Assembly: GCF_020085105.1 (NCBI RefSeq)
Contig: NC_058043.1
Coordinates: forward strand, 18,860,667-18,924,666
Reading direction: 5' to 3'
Length of the DNA stretch: 64,000 bases
From: Siniperca chuatsi
Taxonomy: Eukaryota; Chordata; Actinopteri; Centrarchiformes; Sinipercidae
Shown: in pieces, positions 50,855-62,875 of the stretch
How positions within the stretch are numbered: position 1 is the stretch's first letter
Layout of the letters: the number at the start of each line of letters is the position of its first letter
Translations under genes and position numbers: made by a program
Notes under the pieces: generated by a model
Seen by the model: the letters and a program-made list of their open reading frames with translations, nothing else
Database searches by the model: none
What the model was told of the DNA's origin: nothing

Positions 50855-52094
50855 ATGTTTCTGAAGAGAAACACCTGTTTGCTGGTCTTCCTGTTGTGTT
50901 CTCTGACCTTGTGGTGCAAGTCGACCAGTGCCGGCTCCAGCTTTCTCAGCCCTTCACAAAAACCTCAGGTAAGGTGCTTTTTGTCTGGCAGTCATTTAAC
51001 ACATTTGGATTCATTCTTCAACTCTTTATTAAAATATAAACATTGAATGTAAACCAAGAAAATGAATGTAAACCAATCACTTAAAAATAATAAAGCCGTT
51101 TCCTTTAGAACCTGCTGTTCTGACTATGAAGCCATCGTCACTTCCAACATAACTTAATATAACTCAGTTTTCCTTAACAATTACTTATTACTGACTTAAT
51201 ATTTGTGAAAAACTTTTTGTAATACTGTCACATGTAATGTCAAGCCATGTGTCAATATTTTACACTTAATCATGTCTCTTTGTCTCCATCCCACTGAGCC
51301 CCATGTTCAATTTCTGGAAAATGTCTTTATTTAATATGTTAGTTATGATGAGAGTTGTGCTGACGACCGTCCTGACTGAAATGTTCACTTTTTTCACATT
51401 TTACACTAAAGTCATCTTTTGGATATGTGATAACTGAATGGCCTCTTTTTTTGTCAGTCTGCAGGCATGTTTTCCTATCATGTCATGGAAATTTCTAACT
51501 TTGCCAGATGGAGTAAAAAGAGGGAAATTTGACGTATCAAATGAGATGAATTAAGGGCTTTATGGGTAATGCAATCATAGTTAGAACTTCAAATACAGTG
51601 ACTGCGTTGTTTACTATACTTTATAAATCTCCTTGACTGCATTTGAACTTCTAATGTAAAGCTGAATTGGTTACAATCATGCGATTTGTCTGTTCTGGGT
51701 CATCCACAGAACAAGGGGAAGCCTTTCAGAGTCGGCCGCCAAGTCATGGAGGAGCCTAATCAACCCACTGAGGACAACCACATCACAGTGAGTGGAATTA
51801 ACACTCATGACTACAGTACACCACCGAAAACATCATCCCTTTAACTTCATGGTCTTCCTCTCCTCTGAGTAGATAAGTGCCCCCTTTGAAATTGGCATCA
51901 CTATGAGAGAAGAGGACTTTGAGGAGTACGGTGTAGCGCTGCAGGAGATCGTTCAGCGTCTGCTGGGAAACACACAGACAGCAGGTTGTGTTCCCTTCTG
52001 CCAATATACAGTAAAATAATTAAACTTACAATTTTTTAACGTCATTTTTAACATAATGGGTTGTCTTGTTTCAGAGGGACGATCACAACTTTGA
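50855..52094 (+). CDS. ghrl: Preproghrelin
   Basis: Precursor of ghrelin, the acylated stomach hormone that signals hunger and growth-hormone release. Four coding exons: 50855-50968, 51710-51787, 51873-51984, 52075-52094; 324 nt, 107 aa plus stop, GT..AG throughout, phases close. Residues 1-26 are a hydrophobic signal peptide ending CKSTSA. Mature ghrelin starts [12 protein letters not shown] (residues 27-38), with the invariant Ser at position 3, which ghrelin O-acyltransferase octanoylates. The GKPFRVGR segment follows in exon 2; Gly-Arg is a cleavage and amidation signal, so a C-terminally amidated peptide of 20 residues is expected, as in other fish. The rest ([20 protein letters not shown]...) is the pro-region covering the obestatin-like part. 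107 aa is the usual length in spiny-rayed fish. Only plus-strand gene here. Confidence 0.98.
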
Positions 52095-52164
52095 AGATCA
52101 TGGACAAGAATTTCAAATTTGCTGTCTCAATGCCTTCCAATTTCAACTTCATTAGATAGTGATC

Positions 52165-52170
52165 ATTAAA
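52165..52170 (+). terminator. ghrl polyadenylation signal (ATTAAA)
   Basis: ATTAAA lies 70 bp past the ghrelin stop. It is the nearest signal and gives a short 3' UTR. Confidence 0.6.
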
Positions 52171-53989
52171 ATGCTGAAAGCAATTAGCCCGTAGACATGC
52201 TGGTCTCATTTCTTTCAAAGCTTAATGTATTGTTTAGCTCAGGGCTGTTAAAACATTGTTACTCAGACTGTGGCTAATTGAGTTACAGTCTGTACCACTA
52301 AATCTTAGAGAAATGACTGATGTCCATGTCATTACAATCTAAAGCATTAAACTGTTAAGCAGGTGAAACCAGTGTGAAATTTAGCAAAATAATCTTAACT
52401 CAAGATTTTTTTGGCACTTTCAACCACATCCCAGGGTCTTCATCTGTGGTTAATTCAGCTGTCATCACATGACCTTATTATGGAGCTAGACTGGTGTAAA
52501 TATGACTGACAATGAATTTAATATAATATAGAAGTTGAATATGGTTATATATGGAACTTGATTTAAAATGATCTCAGACATTCATCAAGTTACACTCGGT
52601 AGTCTGATATGTTGTATCTATTTTTATATTTAAAACCCTCCTGTGTCAGCAGATGAGCCACCCATATTTATACCTGTGTAATGATCTAATGCTATTCACA
52701 TTAAAAACACCTAATATATAACAGTACAGTATGTACTGTACAATCATTCCATATTTTTGTCTTCAGAGACCAACATGTAAAAATAAAGCATCAATTAACC
52801 TTTTTTCATCTTTGACCAGCTCTTCAACAAAAAACAAAAAAATTCCCTTTAATTAGGTGATACAATTGAGAACAATTTCTGGGCTTTAATGTTGTGATAA
52901 ACATCTGTGTTATACTTGCATTTGAAAAAAAACAAAACATTAAGGACCATTCATTCACCTCCTAAACTAATTGCACCTTTGTGCAAAAACAGAAAATGTA
53001 TGTGAAAACATGACTCAAGTACACAACTGTATTAATAGTCCTACAGCCATCACAGGCCTAAACGTTGCTGTTTTATTCATGATGCAAGCATCCAATGAAC
53101 AAATTCCCAGAACGAGGTTGCAACACTGCCTGTTCAAATCTCAAGAACTAGGTCAATCATGGCAAAGCACATACAGCTCTAATGCTTGTGTCCTGTCCTG
53201 TGTTCCACCTTGTAGTAGCCTTTATTAAAAGCACAGATGAACAAAGCGTGCTCTGACCTACATTCTGGAAAGGATCTGACACTCTGGAAACAAGGCTTTC
53301 ATTATGACCCTAGAAAAGGGGGGAATGTATGTATTTTAACACATCCCTCGTCATACAGGACACACGTCTACCATTAATCTTATCCTCAGATGGCATACTT
53401 TAACCACAAGAAAATGTCACAAGTAGGCCAGGCTAATCATTCTCAAAATAAAAAGCACTCAAGCCAAATGTGTGTGCTGAACATGGTGGTATCAAAGCAA
53501 GCTAATGGACTAGTCTCACAGCCACTTCCTTTCTTCAATAAAGAATCAGCTTTGTAGAGCAAACACCACACGTGTTTGCGTCATTGTATTACAGACAATA
53601 CTTTACTCTTTTCCATTTTATATCTTCACGTGCCCTTCAGTCATCACTTATGTGCATTAATGAGTAATTCATCAAACCATGCACGTAGAATACAATTTTT
53701 TTTAAAAAGCAGGTTTTTCATTAAAGGTTTTTAATACGTCTCCACTGTATCAAACCAAACTAGACGACAGCGGCAGGACAACACAAACAGCAGACAAATT
53801 AGAACAAGGCAAGGGATGTCAAATTATGGCAACACAGCAAAAACAACAACATAACTTACAACCAAAATGCTTAGGAATTAATTTCTATGATGAACAATCC
53901 CGTAAAATAGAATCAGATAAACAATGATATACAGTATCTCTATCAGATAAGAGACATTTTAATTTCAGTCACTGGTTGTTTCTGTGACT
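52171..53989. other. Convergent intergenic region between ghrl and tatdn2
   Basis: About 1.8 kb of AT-rich DNA with no exon, repeat or RNA gene that I recognise. Confidence 0.5.
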
Positions 53990-53995
53990 TTTATT
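53990..53995 (-). terminator. tatdn2 candidate polyadenylation signal
   Basis: AATAAA on the minus strand about 195 bp past the tatdn2 stop. A further one at 53221-53226 is a less likely alternative. Confidence 0.45.
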
Positions 53996-54190
53996 TGATG
54001 CAAGATCAATTTGTGAGTCTTACTGGTTGTTTAAAATTAGACTGCTCCTCCATATTCCGACATCTCTACAAGGAGGATTGATAAATCTAAAACAAAAAGC
54101 CTTATAAAATATAAAATGTTCACCCAGCTCCAAAAACTTTGATTCTGTCTTCTCTTTCTTGCTAGTTTTTTTATCCATCATCGCTGAAGA

Positions 54191-57100
54191 TCATATACCG
54201 TAGAGCTGAGTGGTGTTGTTTCGGATGGTGGCGAGCACTGTGGCCATGTCTTCCCCCTTTAGCAGGCTCAGCTCCTGCAGAGTATGGATGCCCATTCCAG
54301 GATGTGAAAACCGGCACACATCTTTACTCACCTGTTAAGAGTGAGACACAGTTATCGTATGTATGTAGTCAATATTTACTCCCCCGTTTGTTTAAGTGTA
54401 CCAGCGCTGTAAAGAGTGCAATGCTGGCCATACAAAGGTTTGACAAATACAGGCTTTTGAAAATCACTATCAACAGTTTTAGACCTAAAGCCTGGATCCC
54501 ACCAGGCACGGCTGCGTCGCATTCCGGCTACGATGTGGCCGCCAGAGCTGAATGCGGCCATTCTAGACAATGCTTGTGATCGTACCAGATGCGCCGCAGC
54601 GCGACCCAGAAGCAGCTCTCAGCTCTGCTCCGCTGTGAATATGCAGCGAGTCTATTTTTGACGGAACCTGCGTCAAGCTGCACAGAGCAGATACAACAGT
54701 TGTCTTTGTAATTTTTATGTTGTTTTTCAAACAGAGCACTATGCTGTGAGCCCAAATGGATCAGCCGATCAATATCCATCTTGATGAGTGTCAATGGAAT
54801 TATGACATTAACATCCGAATCTATTGATCGCGTGATCAAAAGTCATAATTTTATTGGTTGGCTCGTTTTTGTCAGCATCCGAAATTCGCTGAAATCTAAA
54901 TAGCTGATATTTTGTAGCAATTATCAATTTCAGTTTTTTTGTCCCTTCTTGGCATTGTGAACATTTTCAGACAGCATTTAGACCATCATGGGATGCTAAT
55001 ACTAAAACCAAGACTAATACACAAGTCTTTTTAAGTGAGTTAGCAGCACCTTACTGCAAAACTAGAATTAACGCCCTGCGGTTGTATGCTTCCGCCGACT
55101 AGTCAAGTTGCAGTTTACATCCATTTCTCTCCAGACTTATAATATATAATGTGAATACTTGGAAGGAAAAGTGTATTTTTTGGCTAAATGGAAGTTATCA
55201 CTATATTGATGATACATAAGTATGATTCCTGTGAATATACATTGTTGAACTGATTAATGAAGGATTATCATAAATGTTAAATGCTAAACAGGTAAACACG
55301 TACTTGATTACTAAGTAAAGATGGATTCTTAGAGTATAGCTACACAAAATGTGGTGCTTTTGTTTTCTCCTGGCCTTTTTAGGTGCTAAGGCTCTCTATG
55401 AGCTGTAGGTGAAATTCACTCACAGGATCACGATTAGCAAGGCGCGCGTCAATAAGCTGCTGGCAGTCACGTTATTCCGATGACGCTCCAAATTCAGAAT
55501 GAGGCAGGAAGTGAAAGGCAGAATGGACGAGATGGAGGAAAGCCCGTACTGTGCTAGTTATTGTTTACTCATTGTGTCGTCCCAGTCAACATGTGTGTGA
55601 AATCTGGAATCGCCCAATTCATTCTTAAATTATGGCTAAAAACCTATTTAGAGGTCACAATGACCTTTGAGTCAAAAGTGTCACCTATTCAGTGTCTGAC
55701 CAACTGTGAAATATGGTCCCTTCTCTTCCTGAGTTATGGTGTTGAATAATGGCCAAAAAAGTGTTTTTTTCCAGGACATTATGATGTCAGTGAAGTTGAC
55801 TTTTGACCATTTGGGTAATAAATGTCTTCATCGTTGTATCCCACTAAATATCTGTGTGAAATTTTGTTATAATTACCGCATCAATTCTAGAGTTATGGCC
55901 AAAAACGTGTTTGTCAAGGTCATTTTGACCTTTCAGTCAAACGTGTCACCAATTCATTGTCTGACCAACTGTGAAATATGGTCATTAATTTTTGAGTTAT
56001 GGCCAAAAACGTGTTTTGTGAGGTCACAATGACCTTGACCTTTCACCACCAAATTCTAATCAGTTCATCCTTGTGTCCAAGTGAACATTTCTGCCAAACT
56101 TGAAGAAATTCCTTCTAGGCGTTCCTGAGATATTGCGTTCACGAGAATGGGACGGACGGACGGACAACCCAAAAACATAATGCCTCCGGCCACAGCTATC
56201 GCCAACACAGAGGCATAAAACCCCCCACCATACTTGTTCAATGGCACGGAAACCTGAAGGACAAAAAAAAAGAAGATTTACAAAGATAATTGTCTGGTAA
56301 CATTAATAAATTAGTAAAGAAATGGATGACATAAATGACAAATATTAAATATTTATTACAAGGCTGGAATTGCTCTAACCAAGGATCTTGCAGCTTTTCA
56401 CATTTTCCAACTAACGATTAATTTTATTATCAATCGATAACTGATAATTATTTTCTCAAATCATCGTTTGGTCTTTAAAATGCAAGAAAATATTGAAAAA
56501 TATCCTGTTTTGTCTGACCAACAGTCCAAAACCCAAAGATATTCAGTCTACAGTGACATAAAATGTAGAAAAGCAGAAAATCTTAACAACTGAAAAGCTA
56601 GAACTAATGAATTTTTGGCATTTTTCCTAGAAAAATGAATTAAACAATAAACTGATTATCAAAATAGTGGCACATTAATTTTCTGATGATCGACCAATCG
56701 ATTAACAGCTCTAATTGCCATGATCCTGTTTACATGATTTAAACAGTTTCAGTTATGAAGAGTTTTCTTTGGATCTATTTTGAACCATGAAAAACTATTT
56801 TAGAAGTATCATCCAGTCAAACTATGCAGTCCAAGGTGATTCACATGAGTTGAATATACATTATATTGCACATACTTATTCAGAAATGACTATATTCCTT
56901 TGAGTATTTTTGAGGAGCTGGAAACAAGCCTGCCAATGATTAATGACATTAGAACAATGTTTTGGTTTTCCTGGGCCTCAATTTAAACATACCTGTCTGG
57001 GCAGGAAATATGGTGCGTCTGTCTCCAACACAATGCGGTTAAGAGGGATCTGGCGGACAGCATCTCGGGCCTCAGTGGCCCTGGAGTAGGTGATCAGGGC

Positions 57101-60100
57101 TGTGAAGCCCACATACAAGTTGGGGAACTCTGTCAGGAAGGGCTCAATCACTGGATAACTGTTTGTGAAACAGTGCCTGGAAAACAAATAAATCAAGAAA
57201 GAAAATTCACATATTAAATGCATAACAGTTTACACTTTGAAGGCCCTTAAAGTTATAATCCTCAAGATATCAGTCCTAGTTGAAAAAAATAAACTAATCT
57301 GCAGACAAAAATGACATTTTTCATGAATGACTATGTGCTCAACACTGTGACAAATACATTGTGTTTCCTGTGACTGCTTCACTATAAAAGCCCCCCATGT
57401 TTTGCCAGTTGAAGTCTTTTATTGTGAAGCTAACAGTAACACTGGATGCTGCAACATGCTGCATCATTTCCTGCCAATCCCTCATGTGTAGTTAGGCAAT
57501 TTGAATCCAGTGCAGGAATGGCGGACTCCGCCACCAACAATGAAAACTACTATTTAGAGAGATAATTACAGAATGTAAATGTATTAAATGGCTATTGCAG
57601 AAAAAAATGTTCATCATAAATAGCATCAAAAATGGGGTTTGATTTCATCTTAAGGATAATAAATTTAAACTGAACAGAGTTACTAACTAAATACTAATCA
57701 GATGATTTTCCTCCACACACACCTGTGAATTTTGTATTCCCTAGGGACACACTTCTTCATGATTGGCAGCAGGTCATCATCTGCGTCCCTACAGTGGATC
57801 ACCAGAGGCTTCTGCATGGCCACAGCCAAACGCAGCTGACGCTCAAACACCTTCACAGAGAAGCAGAGAAACAAAACACGGAGCACAACATTCATTATTA
57901 TTTTACAATATTATCATTCCATTCCACACAATAAAGGCATATCTGGACTGCAAAGCTTTATTCAACCATACCAAACTAGACCATACCTCTTTCTGCCTGG
58001 AGGCATCAGTGGAGTTTTTGTGGGAGTAGTCCAGGCCCATCTCACCAAATGCCACAGCTTTTGGATGCCGCATGGCCATCAGTATATTGCGCTCATGGAC
58101 ACTTGAGTAGTCTTTGGCAAAGTGGGGGTGGCATCCAAATGCCCCCCATACCATGTCTTCAGCCAGCAAACCTTCCCACAGGGCCTCCTTCGCCATGATC
58201 CCTGGGTTGCAGAAGTCGGCAATACAGCCTCTAAACTCTGGAGGAAAGCTGCTTTGATACAGCCTACGAAAGCTGCTGAATGTCCCGCAGAAGCCAAGTT
58301 TTCCATAGAGCATGTCTAGATGGCAGTGTGTGTCTATGAAACCAACCTGATTGTCCAGGTAGGGGTAACTGGTCCACATAGGTTCTGCCCCCATGGATAA
58401 TCTTCTTTTAGGAGTGGCACCACGAGTAAATGAGTAGGGGGGGTAACGAATGGAAGAGCCAGCATCTGACTGCCTGCGTGTGGTTGTGGAGTTCAAGTAA
58501 GGGTTCATTTGTCCTCTATTTGAGTGTAGTGGCAGAGCAAAGGGATCCGATAAATGGGCCATAATGTTGGAGGAGCGGAAATTCTCAGTCTCAACTCTGG
58601 ATGCCTTTGAAGGGCCCATGTTTTGTGGGTGGGGCTGCTTGAATGAGACAAAAACTGTCCTCTGTGACAGTGAGAAAGGCCCCTCCATGTCCTCAGCCAC
58701 TGCTTGGATGGCCCCAGTGGTTTCATTAGTGGAAGAGAAGGTGAAAGAGGAAGTTGCAGGTCCCTGGGTATTCACTAAGGGCCTTTGCCATCGTTGGCTG
58801 TCAGAAGAGCCGTCCTGATGAGTCTTGAAACAAGACAAAGAATTTGGGATATACTCCAGAGCAGGGAGGGGCGAGTCACAGTCCTCATCTTTCGGTTCAT
58901 TTTCTGTAGCAAATAACTTGTCTTGAGAGGTTGTCTCCACAAATACGGAGTCCTGAGCAACAAATCTCTTGGGTGAATCTTCTCCTTTTAGCACAACACT
59001 CTGAAAAACATAAAACAAATAGTGAAAAAAATTACAAAAAACACTTCCCTTTAGCTTTTAATCCTCAATGGCTTGATGATTATTCTACGGTCACAATATT
59101 TTAAGGATGTCAATTTCCTTGTTTCTGTACAAATATTATGGTCACTTTTGATTTTCAAAAAATTAAAATATTAGCTAAATGAACAAAAAAAGGCAACAAA
59201 AAAATTATATGCAGCTAAAACATTTGAAATTATAAATAAGCAAACAAAACTACAAGAAAAGATAGATTCCTGAGTGTTAGTTGACTTACCCGTCCATCTG
59301 TTTCTGGCTCTGAGCTGTCACTTTGGGCTTCTGTGTCCCCAAACACCCGAATGGGGGACCACTGATCTTCCGAGATAGAGCCACTTTCCTTGGATTTATT
59401 CTCAGGTTTGATCGAGGAACAGTAAATTTTCACGACAGTTTTGTCAAGTGAAGCTGGACTGGGCAATTCAGTCTTCACTGGTGAGGATACAAATGGCAAA
59501 GACAGGCTGTTAGTGTCAGTCCTGGGGATATTAGTAGTGCTGCATCTTGCTTTTGTGCTGTCAATGGCTGCAATCAATGCCATCCTGTATATAGCCTTTG
59601 ATCCCTCCTCGGGTGTCCTCTCTTTCTTTTTCAAGACGAAAGAGTGAGATGGAGATGGTGATACTTGCTGGCTCTCTGTGGATTCCAGCTGCTTGGATGA
59701 GTTGTCCATAAGATTTTCCTGATTTTTACAGTGCAAAGGGACAAATAAATCAGTAATTTCTTAACAAGAACTCAATATAATGCATGAGATAACACATTTG
59801 ACTCTAGTTTTGATCAAAACACTTTAGATGTGCCATTAAAAGATGGGCAGAGCAAGATTTGCAGTAAAAATGTACCTTTGAAGTTCTGAAATAATCAGAA
59901 TTTTTCCTGGAAAGTTTCCTCAGCTTAACTTTGCCTAAAGAGGGCATGCTTTCACCGAGCTCCTTTGCTTTTCTCTTGGGAGTGTCCAGACTCAGTGCTC
60001 CAAGGCCGTCAGGTCCTAGAGAGTCACTGAGGGGCAAAGTGTTTGAATCTTCATTCGGTGACATATTCCAGTGAGAGGGTGTGTCTGTGTCTCCCCCCTG

Positions 60101-60169
60101 AAGATGTGTGGGTGAGGTGACTGCAGTTCGTAGCCACTTAATCGTCAACTTCTTTCTGCTGCTGTCCAT
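54191..60169 (-). CDS. tatdn2: TatD DNase domain-containing protein 2
   Basis: TatD-type metal-dependent nuclease; the human protein has been linked to R-loop processing. Six coding exons: 59876-60169, 59290-59718, 57987-59000, 57723-57850, 56993-57176, 54191-54331; 2190 nt, 729 aa plus stop, junctions GT..AG, phases close. Residues 1-460 are basic, Ser-rich and disordered. The TatD barrel starts at about 461: FIDTHCHLD (metal ligands H466, H468), [22 protein letters not shown] (E561), [12 protein letters not shown] (H598), RHCFTN (H623) and [12 protein letters not shown] (D675). The full ligand set argues for an active enzyme. Human TATDN2 is about 760 aa. The start [16 protein letters not shown] is the first ATG of its exon (acceptor at 60180-60181). 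The last exon ([20 protein letters not shown]...) lies 2.66 kb further on. Confidence 0.96.
54440..54850. repeat. Unclassified GC-richer segment in the last tatdn2 intron
   Basis: Higher CpG content than its surroundings (ggcacggctgcgtcgcattc, gatgcgccgcagcgcgaccc), with no exon signals or protein match. Possibly an old non-autonomous element. The rest of this intron up to 55560 shows nothing recognisable. Confidence 0.3.
55561..56222 (+). repeat. Composite tandem repeat with AGGTCA/TGACCT palindromes (tatdn2 intron 5)
   Basis: Degenerate modules in tandem. gtgtctgaccaactgtgaaa-type blocks lie at about 55690 and 55955 (spacing about 265 bp), and gagttatggccaaaaacgtg blocks at 55890 and 55994. 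Three perfect AGGTCA-N3-TGACCT palindromes lie at 55652-55666, 55917-55931 and 56021-56035. It ends with gggacggacggacggacaac and a cctccggccac block. The same pattern is widespread in fish genomes. Confidence 0.85.
56392..56718 (+). repeat. 'tcgattaatc' interspersed repeat, copy 3 (tatdn2 intron 5)
   Basis: aactaacgattaattttatt at one end and atcgaccaatcgattaacag at the other, with the shared tttggtctttaaaatgcaag core. Inverted cgattaat motifs at both ends suggest a foldback element. Confidence 0.75.
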
Positions 60170-60449
60170 GACTGAGATCCTAATCCAATATACAGTTAGA
60201 AAAGTAATGAACAGATCTGTATGACCATCTAGTACAACATGTGAGCAACAAGGTAAAAAACATGAAAGCATCACTGCTAAAATACTCAAGATAAAAAATT
60301 CAGTATTCAGTCATTTTTCCTACAATAAGAGGATATAACTCTGTCTGATCAATTTAGTGAGTAGATGAATACCTTAACAGTGGCCACACAAATATATAGC
60401 ATTTGCTGTGTGAAAAAGTATTTTTTTCCCCCTATAGATTAGGAACTGC

Positions 60450-60785
60450 GTAAGTCTAGATTTGCAACCAAGGGTAAAGGTGCATTTGCTGTCATGGCAC
60501 CTCAACTGTGGAATTAATTACTGTTCACAATCTGTACCGCTACTTCTATATTTTCTTTTTAAACGTCAGCTAAAAACACACCTTTTAAACTGGCTTTTAA
60601 CTAACTTGGATTATTTAAAATCTCCTATATATTATTTTATCTTTTATTATTTTATTTATTTATACCTCATTTATCTGGTTTTAGTTTTTACTGTATAATT
60701 GTATTAGTCTTTTGTGTCCTTTGTTATGGCACTTTGCAACTATGTTAAGAAAAGTGCTATTCAAATCAAGTTATTATCATTATTA
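60450..60785 (+). mobile_element. LINE 3' end fragment (tatdn2 5' intron)
   Basis: A degenerate C-terminal RT tail: a frame reads close to AVMAPQLWN, followed after a break by LKTHLLNWLLTN. The 3' end aaaagtgctattcaaatcaa plus a ttatta repeat is the LINE (L2-like) signature. Stops and shifts make it clearly dead. Confidence 0.7.
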
Positions 60786-61597
60786 AATTCATATCAGCTG
60801 TATCAGTTTTTTATGCTGATGGCAGAAGTGGTCTTTGTTTAAGGTGAGGTGTCCCCAAGGCTGGGCTACAAACTGGGTAAAGCAGGGCCCCTGTTTGCCA
60901 ATTTGGTTTGTTGTCATTTGATTAATTGCAACTTTGTATGGGAATATACACCACTAAATCATTCTTAATCAAATTACCACAGTGCAAACCTGGGGCCACA
61001 TAGTATCCCAGGGATAACGGGCCCCAGTAAGAGTTACTGTTGCCAAAGTAAGATCTAATGGGGATCCAAATTAAAAATAATGTTCACAAAAACAGCAAAT
61101 TTTTGCCCCAAGCAGGTTAATCTGGCCATGTGGCTTACCTCCATTACAATGGACTGCAGGAAACCCTGAATGATGTACTGGTGCTGATCTAGCCATAAAA
61201 TACAAATACTTTAATTAACTGGTCAAACTTATATTATAGTAATAGTGTTTGGGGGGGTTTGTGCAGCTCTAACGTTAGTTAAATTAGTCGGTAACGTTAG
61301 AAAAGAAACTAAACTGCCATTGGCGACATGTTGGTAATAAATGAGGCCGTTACCTAGCACCTTCACTTTAGCCAATGAACGCTAAGGCTAACTAAGTGTT
61401 AGCTAACATTAACTTACCTATTTTCACTTGTTGATTCAAACTACAACCCAAAAAGTAGCTAAATGTTCTAGCTACAAAAAGACGCTTAGTAGCCACTATT
61501 ATTTTTATTATGACTTTACACTTATAAGCGAGTTAGTTATATTAGCTACATTGCTAAATGTATTTATCTAACTAGCTAACGTGAGTTGTGAAGTTAC

Positions 61598-61645
61598 CTT
61601 CTTAGGCTCCACACCGCCAGTGTCTACTTGTTAGCTTAACGATTT
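61598..61645 (-). promoter_or_regulatory. tatdn2: Possible non-coding first exon of tatdn2
   Basis: The first coding exon begins at an acceptor, so a 5' UTR exon is expected. The minus strand has a donor (cctaagaag followed by gtaact) at 61598, after a CpG-bearing stretch (ctggcggtgtggag). The right end is a guess. Confidence 0.35.
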
Positions 61646-61806
61646 CTTGCTAACATGTCTGAACAAAAACTAAATTTGAAAACTTTTCATTATCATGTTT
61701 AATATTGGCGTGAATTAAACGGTTTGTATTTAAATTAACCGCTAGATGGTGGTAAAGTTGTGTTTTCGACCGTTTGAACGCCACCAAACGACCAGATTAG
61801 GCTACA

Positions 61807-61816
61807 TCTCGCGAGA
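61807..61816. promoter_or_regulatory. TCTCGCGAGA palindrome upstream of tatdn2
   Basis: A perfect 10-bp palindrome known as a core element of many vertebrate TATA-less, often bidirectional promoters. It lies about 200 bp upstream of the supposed tatdn2 first exon, with a further CpG cluster (ttttcgaccgtttgaacg) nearby. Confidence 0.55.
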
Positions 61817-61819
61817 TCA

Positions 61820-62080
61820 ATTCTACCATCGAGATTTGACTAATGAGCGAAAACCACCGTGAAAACAGGTGGGGTGCATTTGCTGGGATGAACACGAAAT
61901 TTGGTCACATGAGATACATATAGGTACAGATACAGTATAATTGCTAGACTAGAAAGCATAACTGCAGCAAACAGTAAGAACAAATATCATTTCAAACTAA
62001 GAAGTTCGTTAAACCTACCTTAGAAATGCTTGGTGGTCAACTCATTGGAGCAAAGTATGGATGTGTAGTCAAGGCCTGCT
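61820..62080. other. Spacer upstream of tatdn2, nothing recognised
   Basis: No gene or repeat recognised. Confidence 0.4.
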
Positions 62081-62084
62081 GTGC

Positions 62085-62875
62085 TGAGCCATTCATACCT
62101 GCAAATGCTGAGTGCTCAGAACAATAGCCTTAAAACATGGTGTCCTGCTTGATAGCAATTTATGTTTTGAGCCACATATCACTAAGCTTGTCCAATCATG
62201 TTTTTATCACCTCAGAAGCATTGCAAAAATCCGTTCTATTTTAAATCTTAGTGATGCAGAAACTGTTGTACATGCTTTTATCTACTCACGCTTTGATTAT
62301 TGTAACAGCCTGTACACTCGTCTTAATCAAAAAACTCTGACACGACTGCAGACTGTACAAAACTCAGCTGCTAAGCTGTTAACCAGGACCAAGAAGTACG
62401 ACCACATCACACCTGTTTTAGCCTATTTCCATTGGCATTGGTTGGTTTTAGGATTGATTTTGAGATCTTGTTGATTACTTTTAAGGCTCTTCATGGCGTG
62501 GCTCCAGACTATATTTTAGACCTTGTAATCCCTTATGAACCTTCACGTAGTTTGAGATCTTCGGGCAGGGGTCTCCTGTCTGTTCCTGAGTCCAGGATGA
62601 AAACTAAGGGGGACAGAGCCTTTACCATCAGAGCCCCAAGACTCTGGAACAACCTGCCCAAAGAAATTAAGTTTTTTAATTAATTAACACATTTTTATCG
62701 GAAAGCATATCCTGATTTTACCTGAACTGGCTGTTTCTTTTATTGCTTTTGTGTATTTTATTTTTTTATATTTCATCATTCACTGTGGTATTTTATTTCT
62801 CTTGTTGTGAAGCACTTTGTACTTTTTGCTAAGTGCTCTATAAATAAAGTTTTATTATTCTTATTAAAAAACATA
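62085..62875 (+). mobile_element. 5'-truncated LINE (L2/CR1-like) with a frameshift
   Basis: The reverse-transcriptase C-terminal half reads LVQSCFYHLRSIAKIRS, VVHAFIYSRFDYCNSLYTRL, TRLQTVQNSAAKLLTRTKKY. It then changes frame near 62430-62460 to FEILLITFKALHGVAPDYIL, FTIRAPRLWNNLPKEI. The 3' end agtgctctataaataaagtt plus a ttatt-type repeat follows. No endonuclease or catalytic core is present, so it is an inactive remnant. Confidence 0.88.

Noticed and set aside
56065-56247. 60-codon minus-strand frame in the last tatdn2 intron
   Set aside because: Lies inside the composite tandem repeat and does not extend the TatD protein; the frame closes without it.
58564-58818. 84-codon plus-strand frame inside tatdn2 exon 3
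   Set aside because: Shadow of the coding exon on the other strand.
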